Positions 39,839 to 49,919 of a DNA stretch of 64,000 nucleotides are shown here, one piece after another; position 1 is the stretch's first letter, and each line of letters begins with the position of its first letter. Location: assembly GCF_000194135.1 (NCBI RefSeq), contig NC_015318.1, forward strand, positions 1,254,501-1,318,500, in the 5' to 3' direction. Source of the DNA: Hippea maritima DSM 10411. Lineage in GTDB: Bacteria > Campylobacterota_A > Desulfurellia > Desulfurellales > Hippeaceae. Made by a program: the position numbers and the translations under genes. The notes beneath the pieces were generated by a model that was given only the letters and a program-made list of their open reading frames with translations, was not told the DNA's origin and did not search any database.

Positions 39839-42042
39839 ATTAATAACGCCTTTAAGATATTTACATAATCGCTGTGCGGATATGTTCTTTTGAGATTATC
39901 GTAAGCCTCTCTGGCCTTCTTTGTGTTGCCCAATTTCAAATAACCCAAAGCTTTATAGAACAACACCTTCTCTTTAAACTTAAGATTGTTTTCAACATTA
40001 CTCAAGATTTCTATAGCATCTTTATAGTGATTAAGCTTGTATTCACACAGACCCTTTAAGTAGGTTACCTCATCTGAATAAATTTTAGCGACTATTTTTG
40101 ACAAAATATTTTCTGCTTCCTTGTATTTTTTCATATGATATAAAACTCTTGCTATTCTAAGTCTCAGATAATCAGCCATGAGTGGCTGTTTAGTTTCTAA
40201 GGCTTTTTGATAGAACTCATAAGCCTTATTATAGTCTCCGTTGTAGTAGTTAATATCACCAAATATCATATCCGTGTAATTATTGTACGGTTTTTGCTGG
40301 GGTAGCTTATTCATCACATCCAGCGCTCGCATATTATTGCCCATTTCAACAAAGTATTTAGCTATAACAGCACCTCTGCAGGCATCATCCTTTATGATAT
40401 GCATGAATTTAGAAACATAACCAACCTTATGCGTAAATATCAATGCCCAGGAAAACCTGCAGTAGTCGCACCCCTCGGGCATCAATGGGGCTGCATATGA
40501 GTAAATCTTGTCTATTTTATCTACGGAGGGCATCCTGTAGAAATCATCTAAGAGTTTGTTGATGCTATCTGATGCCATAGGTTGAGCCTTTTTATTATAG
40601 GGGCTATTCGAATAAAGCTTTTTGAGTTTTAATAGATAATCAAGTGATTTTTCGTAGTTCTTCTCCCTGTAGTTTTTCTTTGCATAGACAAATAAAGCCA
40701 AAGAAACAACCTCTGGGTCGTTTCGATATTTTGTCATAATTTTATCGATTGTCTTTTTATCAACATTACCCTTCTTTAGCTTTGCCTCATCCATTAATTT
40801 TCTTGCCTGGGCTTTAATCTTTTCATCCTTGGAAAATTTGATCAAATACTTACCCCTATAGTTTAAATCATTAAAATCACCCTTTTTTAAATCGCATTTC
40901 ATCCTCTTAATGTAAGAATAGTTAACCATATCCTCCTTATGGGTCTGCTCTATGTAGGAAAATACCCTATCGGCTTCCTTGTAGTCTTCATATTCACATA
41001 GGGCTATACCCACATCCCCAAGCTCTCTATAAAATTCCGACTGCTCTATATCGTTGAGTTTAGAAGACATATAGTAATAAGCCAACACAGCTTTTGCATA
41101 GTCTTTCTGCCTAAAGAAGCACTCGGAAGTAAGTAGCATGCTTACAGGATAGAACTCACTCTTCTTTTTAACATTCAAAAATATCTTGAGTGCATTCCTA
41201 CACCTGTTCTCCTTATAGTAGCTATACCCCAGCATAAATTCAGCCTGATATGACCATTTTGTGTCGGCATACTCTTTTACTATCCTTTTATAGATATTCC
41301 TTGCGCTCATAAACATCTTCTTTTTCTCATAAATATCTGCAATTGAAAACAGAGTCTGAGCAACGGCTGAATTCTTTGGGGCAAAATGGATAGCCTCATT
41401 ATATGTTTTTATAGCCTTATCATATTCTTTTATATTCTTATAACAATCACCAAGCAAGAAATAGGCATTGATAAAGAAGCTGCTTGATGGGTATTTGGTT
41501 ACAATCTCTTTAAAAAAGGCCGCAGCAAGCCTGTAATTTTTTATATAAAATGCCCTTATGCCACTAAAAAAGAGCGTCTCATCGTAGGTTTGTTTAAATT
41601 TTTGGGCGGGTGAGAAGGTGTTCTCAGAGACATAGAATGGTATTGCAATTAAATCTGTAGGTACACCGCTTAAAATTTCCTTTTTCTTCTGATTTACAAC
41701 AAATTGTGGTTTTACTATTACAACATCGCCATCTTTTTCAAATAACGGTTCAAACCCCTTATTGCATTCGATAACAATTTGGGATGAATTATCGTTGTTT
41801 TCTACATAGAAACTTTTAAAGTAATTATCTTTTATGTTCCTGGCTATGAGTTGTTTTTTTACAAGCTTATCAGGGAAAAAGGCCACAAAATACCTACCCT
41901 TAACATAGAGATAGGCATTCTGCGGCACCTCGTTTAACTTAAAATAGGGGGTCTTATCCCCCTTATAAAAGGCAAGCTCAACCCCAAAAGCCCTTATGGA
42001 AATAAACAGTATCAGACAGAGTAAAACATAAACTCTTCGCAG
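39835..42042 (-). CDS. Large TPR-repeat protein, probably exported, with predicted CTG start
   Basis: About 735 residues. The conventional start is the GTG at 41928, but the frame is open upstream to a TAG inside glyA and encodes a signal peptide ([19 protein letters not shown]) followed by mature-like sequence. No ATG, GTG or TTG exists there; a CTG at 42042-42040 has GAGGTG upstream, so I extend to it. The rest is a run of at least ten TPR units (for example [40 protein letters not shown]). Probably a periplasmic or outer-membrane scaffold; partner unknown. Confidence 0.7.
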   Translation of the reverse strand: MRRVYVLLCLILFISIRAFGVELAFYKGDKTPYFKLNEVPQNAYLYVKGRYFVAFFPDKLVKKQLIARNIKDNYFKSFYVENNDNSSQIVIECNKGFEPLFEKDGDVVIVKPQFVVNQKKKEILSGVPTDLIAIPFYVSENTFSPAQKFKQTYDETLFFSGIRAFYIKNYRLAAAFFKEIVTKYPSSSFFINAYFLLGDCYKNIKEYDKAIKTYNEAIHFAPKNSAVAQTLFSIADIYEKKKMFMSARNIYKRIVKEYADTKWSYQAEFMLGYSYYKENRCRNALKIFLNVKKKSEFYPVSMLLTSECFFRQKDYAKAVLAYYYMSSKLNDIEQSEFYRELGDVGIALCEYEDYKEADRVFSYIEQTHKEDMVNYSYIKRMKCDLKKGDFNDLNYRGKYLIKFSKDEKIKAQARKLMDEAKLKKGNVDKKTIDKIMTKYRNDPEVVSLALFVYAKKNYREKNYEKSLDYLLKLKKLYSNSPYNKKAQPMASDSINKLLDDFYRMPSVDKIDKIYSYAAPLMPEGCDYCRFSWALIFTHKVGYVSKFMHIIKDDACRGAVIAKYFVEMGNNMRALDVMNKLPQQKPYNNYTDMIFGDINYYNGDYNKAYEFYQKALETKQPLMADYLRLRIARVLYHMKKYKEAENILSKIVAKIYSDEVTYLKGLCEYKLNHYKDAIEILSNVENNLKFKEKVLFYKALGYLKLGNTKKAREAYDNLKRTYPHSDYVNILKALLM

Positions 42043-43250
42043 AGCTTTTTCACCTCTTCTCTAATTTGGGCGTATTTTTGCTCATTGCCCAGGTTATTCA
42101 GGGTTTCTGTGATAAACTCCCCTATTTTTTCCATCTCTTTCTCTTTCATGCCACGGGTGGTAATAGCTGGCGTTCCTATCCTTATACCGCTTGTGATAAA
42201 TGGGCTTTTTGTCTCACCGGGCACGGTGTTCTTATTAACCGTTATACCAACCTTACCCAAGGCCTCTTCTGCCTCTTTGCCTGTTATATTCTTATCAGTC
42301 AAATCAACAAGCATCAGATGGTTATCCGTACCGCCGCTAACCAACTTAAAGCCGTTATCCATCAGCACCTTTGCAAGCGTCTTTGCGTTTTTTACCACCT
42401 GCTTTTGATATTCCTTAAACTCATCGGTCAACGCCTCTTTAAAGCAAACAGCCTTAGCTGCAATAACATGCATTAAAGGCCCACCCTGCATGCCCGGGAA
42501 AACCATCTTATCTATCGGTTTTGCGAAGAACTCCTTACTCATAATCATACCACCACGAGGACCCCTTAAGGTTTTGTGTGTCGTTGTTGTAACAAACTCA
42601 CAATATGGGATGGGGCTTGGGTGGATACCTGCAGCAACAAGGCCTGCAATATGGGCAATGTCTGCCATCAAATAAGCATCTACGCTATCTGCAATCTCCC
42701 TGAATTTTTTGAAATCTATTGTCCTTGGATAGGCGCTTGCGCCGCATACAATCAGCCTCGGTTTAAACTCATCTGCAATAGCTGCAACTTCATCATAATC
42801 GATCAGGCCTGTTTCGGGATTTACGCCATATCCAAAGCTTATAAAGAGTTTGCCGGAAAAGTTAACCCTTGAGCCGTGGGTTAGATGACCGCCGTTTGTT
42901 AGATCCATACCAAGCAATCTATCACCGGGCTGAAGGGTTGCAAGATAGACAGCCATATTGGCTTGAGAGCCGGAATGGGGCTGAACATTCACATGGTCTG
43001 CTCCAAAAAGCTCCTTAGCCCTATTAATGGCAAGCTCCTCAACAACATCAACATATTCGCATCCGCCGTAATACCTTTTGTGTGGGTATCCTTCGGCGTA
43101 TTTGTTTGTCATTATAGAACCTTGAGCCTCAAGGACAGCCTCAGACACTAAATTCTCACTTGCAATAAGCTCAAGGCCATACATCTGCCTCTTCTTTTCG
43201 TTCTCTATAGCCTGATAAACATCAGGGTCAAAATCCTTCAAAACGCTCAT
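42012..43250 (-). CDS. glyA: Serine hydroxymethyltransferase
   Basis: 412-residue PLP enzyme interconverting serine and glycine with tetrahydrofolate. PLP lysine in [14 protein letters not shown] near residue 227, [20 protein letters not shown] near the N-terminus, and [11 protein letters not shown] overlaps the rpiB stop by four bases; its end overlaps the proposed TPR gene start. Confidence 0.97.
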   Translation of the reverse strand: MSVLKDFDPDVYQAIENEKKRQMYGLELIASENLVSEAVLEAQGSIMTNKYAEGYPHKRYYGGCEYVDVVEELAINRAKELFGADHVNVQPHSGSQANMAVYLATLQPGDRLLGMDLTNGGHLTHGSRVNFSGKLFISFGYGVNPETGLIDYDEVAAIADEFKPRLIVCGASAYPRTIDFKKFREIADSVDAYLMADIAHIAGLVAAGIHPSPIPYCEFVTTTTHKTLRGPRGGMIMSKEFFAKPIDKMVFPGMQGGPLMHVIAAKAVCFKEALTDEFKEYQKQVVKNAKTLAKVLMDNGFKLVSGGTDNHLMLVDLTDKNITGKEAEEALGKVGITVNKNTVPGETKSPFITSGIRIGTPAITTRGMKEKEMEKIGEFITETLNNLGNEQKYAQIREEVKKLCEEFMFYSV

Positions 43251-43681
43251 AACGCCTCCAACTCAGATATTTTGTTTATTCTACGCTCGTGTCTTCCACC
43301 GTCAAAAGGGGTTTTTAAAAATATACTAACCATCTGCTTTGCAATCTCAATACCCGTTGTTCTGCCACCGAATGCCAAGATGTTAGCATTGTTATGCCTG
43401 CGGGCAAACTCAGCAGTATATGCATCATGACACAAAGCACATCTAACACCATCGATCTTATTGGCAGCTATACTCATACCGATTCCCGTTCCACAGATTA
43501 GTATACCTTTGTAGCCGTTTTCTGCAACCCTAATAGCCACCTCTTTTGCTATATCTGGATAATCACATGAATCAGAAGAAAATACACCCACATCCTCAAA
43601 AGTCTCACCAAGCTCTTTTAGAAAATCCTTAATCTTTTCTTTCAATTCAAATCCACCGTGATCAGAGCCTATTATAACCAC
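43247..43681 (-). CDS. rpiB: Ribose 5-phosphate isomerase B
   Basis: 144 residues of the RpiB/LacAB fold. [18 protein letters not shown] opening, catalytic Cys in [17 protein letters not shown] and FGGRTTG. Interconverts ribose-5-P and ribulose-5-P. GTG start after GGGGGAGGA. First gene of the minus-strand run rpiB-glyA-TPR-kinase-plsC-rlpA-mfd, all joined by overlaps. Confidence 0.95.
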   Translation of the reverse strand: MVIIGSDHGGFELKEKIKDFLKELGETFEDVGVFSSDSCDYPDIAKEVAIRVAENGYKGILICGTGIGMSIAANKIDGVRCALCHDAYTAEFARRHNNANILAFGGRTTGIEIAKQMVSIFLKTPFDGGRHERRINKISELEAL

Positions 43682-43820
43682 TTCCTCCCCCTAAACAAAT
43701 TTTTGCCAAGTTATACCACAAAATAGAGTAAAATCAACGAAAATGTCCTGAACCCAGAATCACGCCTAACAAGATGATTGTAGGGAATTTATAGATTTGC
43801 TTATAATTTTAAGCTGACAC

Positions 43821-43847
43821 TTGAAAATACAAAAAACAATTTATAAT
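43821..43847 (+). promoter_or_regulatory. Possible promoter of the second chemoreceptor gene
   Basis: TTGAAA, 15 bases, TATAAT, about 95 bases before the ATG at 43943. The spacing is short. The rest of the 261-base gap 43682-43942 shows only AT-rich sequence and a T10 run near 43885. Confidence 0.4.
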
Positions 43848-43942
43848 ATTAAATTAATAAGTGAATTAGTAATTTATGTAGAGTATTTTTTTTTTGCGAA
43901 TTTTTACTAACTAAAAATTAAATTATTTTTAGGAGGTAAGCG

Positions 43943-45532
43943 ATGGGGAATGTATCGGTTAGAAAAATGATTGTTGCATTTTTTGCCCTAATTGTTCTTG
44001 GTTTAATAGTAGGATTTTATGCCACCGTATCATCAAGCAAAAGTGTTAAACACAGAACCAAAGTTATATATACAAGAGATTTGAACCAAGTTAGCCTATA
44101 CAACCAAATCAGGAAAAACTATTCAAAAGGAGAAAAATACCTGCTTAAAGCTTACTTTTTAAAAGACAAAAATATGCTTAATTTAGCCAAAAAGTATTTT
44201 GAGAAAGTGGATATGCTTATAGATAAAAACATAAATAAAACCAATATAAGCCAAACAGAGAAACAGAAATTAATGACACTGAAGTCATCAATAGACAATC
44301 AATTAAGGGTTGCCCTAAATCAAATGAATCTCAATTCAAATAATATAAACGACTTCCAAAAGTTTGACAAACTAACGCAATCCATAGATGAACAGATAGA
44401 TTCAATTTTAGATAACAGGATTGGTTTAATTAGAGCTTTAATTATAGATATTTACAAGGGTTTAGACAATCATAACAAACTAATGTTTACAATATATGCC
44501 ATCATCGCAGCAATAATAGTGCTGGGCTTTTTAGCCTTTATGAAATACCTAATAAAGCCACTAAGTGGCGTTGGTGAGGTGCTTGATAGAATTGGTAGCG
44601 GTGATTTAAGTGTGAGATTTAAAATATACACGAACAATGAGATAGGTAAACTCAAAAGAAATATTAACTCAATGGTTGAAAACCTGCAAAAGATGGTAAA
44701 CGAAACAAAAACTGCATCTGATAATATGCTAAAGGGCTCATCTAACCTTTCATCAACATCTGTTCAAATATCTGCTGCAAATGAAGAAACCTCAAGGGGT
44801 ATGGGAGAGATAGAAAACGCAATAAAAGATGCAACAAAGGCTATTGAAAGCATAGCAGAGTCCACAGAGAACATAACATCCTTAGCCGAGGGAATAGCAG
44901 AAATAAATCAAGAGTTAATTAAGGATATGGAAGAAAAGCTAAGAATGATGGGAATAAATGCCGAATTAGCAGAAAAAACAACAAAGCAAATTAATGTTGT
45001 AGGTGAATCATCAAAAGAGATAGGCAAGATCGTTGATGTAATTAGCGACATAGCAGACTAGACAAATCTATTGGCTTTGAATGCTGCTATTGAGGCAGCT
45101 CGCGCAGGGGATGCTGGTCGTGGTTTTGCCGTTGTTGCCGATGAGGTAAGGAAATTAGCAGAGAAGACTCAGCGCTCAACAGAAGAAATCAGAATAACAA
45201 TCGCAAGGATGCAACACGATGTAGAGAAAGCTATAGAACAAACGATTAAAACAAAGGAGAGCATACTGTCAGAGGCTGAATCTATAGAGAAAAACAGAGA
45301 GCATGTAAATGAAGTTGTTGAAAGAACAAATAGAACCATAGATGAAATTCACTCAACAAGTGCAGCAACAGAAGAAATATCTGCAACAATGACAGAAATA
45401 GATTCTCAAATAAGCGAAATCACAGAGGCAATAAAAGAGAATGCAAAGGCAGCAGAGTCTATAGCTGCTTTGTCTGTAGAATTAAAAGACGCAGCACAAA
45501 ATGTTTCAGATTTGTTGAGTAAGTTTAAGTAA
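43943..45532 (+). pseudogene. Methyl-accepting chemotaxis protein interrupted by one amber codon
   Basis: AGGAGG and ATG open a canonical receptor: first membrane helix (MIVAFFALIVLGLIVGFYATV), helical periplasmic domain, second helix near residue 185, HAMP (IKPLSGVGEVLDRIGSGDLSVRF) and signalling domain. Codon 373 (45059-45061) is TAG exactly where the near-invariant glutamine of [21 protein letters not shown] belongs; the same frame continues to 45532. A CAG-to-TAG change explains it. Full length would be 529 residues. Translation would otherwise end before the CheA/CheW hairpin tip. The TTG at 45071 is not a credible restart. Confidence 0.88.
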
Positions 45533-45554
45533 AACAGAATAAATTTTGCAAATT

Positions 45555-45602
45555 ATGTTTAAAGATGTTGCACAAAATGTAGTCAATTTGGTAGATAATT
45601 AG
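45555..45602 (+). pseudogene. Leftover C-terminal tail of another chemoreceptor
   Basis: In the gap after the receptor, FKDVAQNVVNLVDN followed by a stop mirrors the receptor's own end ([16 protein letters not shown]), with the shared bases GCACAAAATGT. This looks like the remnant of a tandem receptor gene removed by deletion. Confidence 0.6.
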
Positions 45603-45605
45603 AAT

Positions 45606-48139
45606 ATGAAGAGGATAGAATTCGACAAAGAAACATTAAAAGCTATAGGCAATACCTATATATTCGGTGTGTATGCATATCAAGATGATGGTAGATTTGT
45701 CTTTGTAAACGATGCATTCTGCAAATTAGTAGGCTATAACAAAGAGGAACTTCTAAGCGGCAAGATAAAACTCTTAGATTTAATTAAAGACAACTTTAGA
45801 GATAGAGCAAAAAGCTTAATAGACCGCAGGGTTTCGGGCGAGTTCTTTTCAAGGGAGTTCAGCGAGCTTTTATATATAACCAAAAATAGACAAACAAAAC
45901 CTGCTTTGAACTTCGGTTACACAATTATGTACAACGCAAACCATCAGGCTTTGTGATCACCGTCGATATAACAAAACAGAAGACCTACGAAACACTTTAC
46001 AAAAGTATAGCAAAAGTCAACGAGATAGTTGCAAACCTAAACAACGAGGATGAGATATTAAGCGAAGTCTGCAAGGCTTTAAACAAGGATGTGGGGTTTG
46101 ACCTTGTATGCGTGGGCGAGATCGACAAAAACACAAAGCTCTTCAAGGAAAAGTTCATATCGGGTAAACAGGAATATATAGACATTTTCAGAAGCATCAA
46201 GATCTCCGTTGATGAGAGCATACCAGAAGGCAGGGGAAGTGTGGGCAGGGCATACAGAGAAAAACGGGTTGTTGCCATAAATGATATTTATTCGGACAAA
46301 AACATGGAGGCCTGGAGAGAAGCTCAAACAAAGTTTGGGGTTTACTCTGTATGCTCTATACCTCTATTCAAAAACGGCGAAATAGCCTATATTCTTGTTC
46401 TTTACTCTAAAATACCAAATATATTTAAAGAAGAATTCCTACACCTAATAACAAGTATAAGCAAATCCACAAATATGGCATTTGCCAAGATAGAAACGGA
46501 AAAATGGAGCAATATCTTATAGCAAGCCGTTAATTTTGGTTTTGATTTCGTTTTAATAATAGACGACAGATTAAATATAACCCATGCAAACGCCAATGCA
46601 TTTCAGATGTTGGGCTATTCTAAAAAAGACATTATAGGAATGTCTATAAAAGAGATCATTCATCAGGATGACAAAAAAATCCTAAATTACCTTACCAAAC
46701 AAACTTTCGCATCTAGCGGCGATTATATAGTAGTAAAACTAAAGACAAAGAGAGGTGAATTTAAAAAAGCGATACTACACATATCAAAAATAGCCACACC
46801 CCAAACATACATTATAGCAACAGGTAAAGATATAACACAAAACACAGAACTCCAAAGGATTATAGAAAACACATTAAAAAGGGATCCTCTAACCAATCTT
46901 CTAAACAGATATGCCTTTATAGATGCCTCAGAAGAGTATTTGGAAAGGGCTAAATACCAAGATAAACTCAGCTCAATAATAGTTATAAAGCCAATAAAAT
47001 TCTCTCAAATCAACGAAGTAATGGGTTTTGAGAATGGAAACAAAATTCTCATAGAGATATCCAATAGAATCAAAAACTTCTTAAGAAAATATGATTTGGT
47101 GGCTAAACTTGAGTCGTCAAAATTTGCTGTTCTGCTTAAAGATATTGCAAGGGAAGAAGACATATTTGTTATAAGCATCGACCTTATAAAGGAGTTAGCA
47201 AGGCCCTATTATGTGAATAACAGAAAATTAAACATCTCTTTCAATATAGGTATAAGTATGTTCCCTATAGATTCAAATGACGCCAAGGACCTTTTGGAAA
47301 AGGCAGAGATAGCCCTAATAGATGCTCGCCTAAAAGGAGAAAATGCTATAGGCTTTTACAAAGAAAATCTAAAAAGCGAGACAGAAAGAAAACTTCAAAT
47401 AAATCAGGATTTTCCGGAAGCACTTAGTAACAAAGAATTCAAATTATACTTCCAACCTTATTTCGATATAGAGTCAAAAAGGATAGTAGGAGCTGAGGTG
47501 TTGGTTAGGTGGATAAAAAACGGGGTTACTATACCGCCATCTGAATTTATACCCGTACTTGAGCAGACAAGAAACATAGTTAAACTGGAGGACTATGTAA
47601 TAAAAGAGACTATAGCATTTATAGAGGAATTCAAAAACAAATTAAATTTAATACCGCTATCTGTAAACCTATCACCAACGAGTTTAATGGATGATGATTT
47701 TATAGACAAGCTCATCTCAATGGCAGGAAAATTAAGCCAATTCATAAATATAGAGATAACAGAAAGACTATTTCTGGATAAGCTAAACAAAGCAAAGTCT
47801 CTTCTAAAAAAACTAAGGGCAAAGGGCTTCAGAATCTACATTGATGATTTTGGAACAGGATATTCATCTCTATCTTACCTATCAAGCCTTCCCATAGACT
47901 GTATAAAAATAGACATTTCATTTGTAAAGAAAATACTGGAAGATGAAAAGACAAAGGCTATAGTAAAAACCATAATATATCTGGCAAAACAGCTTAACCT
48001 GTTTACAATTGCAGAGGGCATAGAAACAGAAAAACACCTAACAGCTCTAAAAGAAATGGGATGCCAAATTGCACAAGGCTTCTTACTTTCAAAGCCTTTA
48101 CCTAAAGAAGACTTCCTAAACCTCCTAAAAAACCACTAA
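45606..48139 (+). pseudogene. PAS-GAF-PAS-GGDEF-EAL signalling protein, disrupted by a frameshift and an amber codon
   Basis: Three consecutive pieces form one protein. 45606-45956: PAS domain (DGRFVFVNDAFCKLVGYNKE). The frame shifts -1 at the A run 45938-45940: one more A joins it to KPSGFVITVDITKQK. 45953-46522: GAF domain. A TAG at 46520-46522 interrupts, and the same frame continues QAVNFGFDFVLIIDDRLN into a second PAS, a diguanylate-cyclase domain with GGDEF degenerated (LESSKFAV) and an EAL-type phosphodiesterase domain (EVL for EAL; IDDFGTGYSSLSYL and IAEGIET intact). If whole it would degrade cyclic-di-GMP. About 844 codons in total. Confidence 0.85.
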
Positions 48140-48212
48140 TAAGGCTAAACTTAATTTAAATTATAACTCTAAAATTCTATTATTAAGTATTTTTTGCATT
48201 AGAAAGCCAATC

Positions 48213-48241
48213 TTGACAAAAAAATAACCCTTTGATATAAA
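48213..48241 (+). promoter_or_regulatory. Strong sigma-70 promoter of the hydrogenase-related operon
   Basis: TTGACA, 17 bases, TATAAA. A start near 48248 places the whole riboswitch-like structure in a leader of about 86 bases. Confidence 0.75.
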
Positions 48242-48244
48242 ACA

Positions 48245-48310
48245 GGTGCAGCTTAAAGGCGGTGGAGTTCGCCTTAAACTGCCCTCTCTCTTTGGGCCAA
48301 TAACTCCTGC
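48245..48310 (+). ncRNA. Fluoride (crcB-motif) riboswitch, variant
   Basis: The architecture of the fluoride aptamer is complete. P1 is GGCG (48258-48261) with CGCC (48270-48273); an eight-base loop follows the GGCG; then UUAAAC, P2 GCCC/GGGC (48281-48284 with 48294-48297), then CAAUAACUCCUGC. The loop bases GGAGU (48264-48268) pair with ACUCC (48303-48307) as the expected pseudoknot. Compared with the consensus I remember (GGCGAUGG loop, UGAUGA or UAAUGA joining, CCUAC end), three usually fixed purines differ: A to G at 48262, G to A at 48302, A to G at 48309. The linchpin A48300 and U48308 are kept. The ribosome site GAGGTGG follows at 48324. Confidence 0.75.
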
Positions 48311-48333
48311 AAAAACTATAGTTGAGGTGGTTT

Positions 48334-49284
48334 ATGTTGTGGGTTTATAGTGTTATGCAATTGCTCTTTGTGGTTATCTTTGCACCCTTAATTGCTGGCA
48401 TTTTCAACAAGCTCGTTGAGGTTTACCAATCCAAAGAAGGTCCTCCAATCTTGCAACCCTATTACGACCTTGCCAAACTATTCAAAAAACAAAGCGTAAT
48501 CCCACAGGTCGCATCGGATCTTTTTCAGCTTGTTCCCTACATAACATTCTCCATGTATCTATTCCTAACATTAGTCTTGCCTATCATCACAGGTTTTCCC
48601 CTAACATTTGGCCCAACAGTTGACTTTATTGGCGGCGGACTGATATTCGCAGCCATAGCAACGCTAAAGAAACTCGCTGCCCTGGATAGCAGAAATAACT
48701 ATTCACATATGGGCGTCTCAAGAACTTCAAGCATCGGCGCACTATCAGAGCCTATAATCGTTCTTATTTTTATCACATTTGGCGCTATATCCCACACAAA
48801 CAATCCCTATGTAGTCAATAACATATTGCAAACATCAACCCATTGGTATATCTCCCTTGTTCACTGGTTTGTTGTATTTGCCTTTTTCATGGTACTTTTA
48901 GTTGAAACGGGTAAACTGCCTATAGAATCGCATACAAACAACGAATTCGGTATGATAGACCAGGCCATAGAGATGGAGTATTCATCTAAGGAGTTAGCAT
49001 TTATGAGGTGGGGCGGCTATATAAAACAGTTTCTCCTGATGAGTGTGTTTTTAAATGATTTCCTACTTCCCTTCTTCTTGCCGATGAAACCCAATTTTCT
49101 GAATATCTGTATTTACAGTTTAATCCACCTAATAAAACTAACCGTTCTTGTGTTTGTTATTGCAACCATTCAATCTACCATATCCAAATACAAACTGTTC
49201 AAAAATTTTGAATATATTGCTATAGCCTTCTCCTTTGCTTTACTTGCCATACTGGTCTTTTACACAACCGGAGGTGTTTTATGA
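48334..49284 (+). CDS. Hydrogenase-related complex, NuoH/HyfC-like membrane subunit
   Basis: 316 residues, about eight membrane helices. Family signatures are EGPPILQPYYDLAKLFKK (residues about 33-50) and ETGKLPIESHTNNEFGMIDQAIEMEYS, the charged loop that in complex I and Hyf lies at the quinone or Fe-S interface. It couples the soluble arm to the ion-pumping arm. ATG at 48334 chosen because GAGGTGG lies directly before it; the TTG at 48322 would overlap that site. First gene of a six-gene operon. Confidence 0.9.
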   Translation: MLWVYSVMQLLFVVIFAPLIAGIFNKLVEVYQSKEGPPILQPYYDLAKLFKKQSVIPQVASDLFQLVPYITFSMYLFLTLVLPIITGFPLTFGPTVDFIGGGLIFAAIATLKKLAALDSRNNYSHMGVSRTSSIGALSEPIIVLIFITFGAISHTNNPYVVNNILQTSTHWYISLVHWFVVFAFFMVLLVETGKLPIESHTNNEFGMIDQAIEMEYSSKELAFMRWGGYIKQFLLMSVFLNDFLLPFFLPMKPNFLNICIYSLIHLIKLTVLVFVIATIQSTISKYKLFKNFEYIAIAFSFALLAILVFYTTGGVL

Positions 49285-49916
49285 AGGATGCTTACATAGT
49301 TGTAGGTTTTCTGCAAATAATACTCATACTATTTATGCAGTGGCAAATATATCTAAAAAAGATAATCTTAACATTTGCCATATCATCAATTGCCATAGCA
49401 GGATTTTTGTTTGTAAGTTTTCAAACAACGCAAGAACTGTCGTTGTTGGTTTTGGTTCTGCTTACTCTCTTTATAAGAGCCATATTCATACCCTCATACA
49501 TCTTGAAAAAACTAAAACTGCCCCATAAAGAAAGAGAGGTAAAACACACAATACCCACAAGCCTTTCCATAATCATCTCTATACTACTGGTTGTATTTTC
49601 TCACACAATATACAAAACAACACTGTTCAACAGCATAGACATACAAGCCGGTTTTATACCTATAGCTATAATAATTCAGGGCATGTTCCTAATTGTATCG
49701 CGCAACAATGCATTCGTTCAGCTTATAGGCTATATGGTTATAGAAAACGGATTGTTCCTGTTTGGAGGATATATGTTTCCAGATTTACCATTCGTTGTGG
49801 AAGGGGGCATACTCCTAGACCTCATAGGTGTTGTTATGGTATCTGCAATTATAATGAAACTAAGGGAAGAATCTGTTCCTGATGTAATAGATGAATTTGA
49901 AGAGTTTAGGGGGTAG
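49281..49916 (+). CDS. Hydrogenase-related complex, HyfE-like membrane subunit
   Basis: 211 residues with about six membrane helices; the second half (IQGMFLIVSRNNAFVQLIGYMVIENGLFLFGGYM) resembles the NuoK-like part of HyfE, including the buried Glu in VIENG. It forms the short hydrophobic link between the HyfC- and HyfF/B-type subunits. Overlaps neighbours by four bases upstream and lies three bases before the next gene. Confidence 0.82.
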   Translation: MKDAYIVVGFLQIILILFMQWQIYLKKIILTFAISSIAIAGFLFVSFQTTQELSLLVLVLLTLFIRAIFIPSYILKKLKLPHKEREVKHTIPTSLSIIISILLVVFSHTIYKTTLFNSIDIQAGFIPIAIIIQGMFLIVSRNNAFVQLIGYMVIENGLFLFGGYMFPDLPFVVEGGILLDLIGVVMVSAIIMKLREESVPDVIDEFEEFRG

Positions 49917-49919
49917 AAA

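Noticed and set aside
43943-48139. Two genes with in-frame TAG suggested amber recoding (TAG read as Gln)
   Set aside because: Several intact genes in the window end in TAG at the expected length (17153, 49916, 34275 on the minus strand), and the tail gene includes an independent frameshift, so mutation or error is simpler.
46607-48139. Independent GGDEF-EAL gene starting at 46607
   Set aside because: The start is a TTG inside a PAS domain that begins upstream of it in the same frame; it is the rest of the disrupted larger gene.
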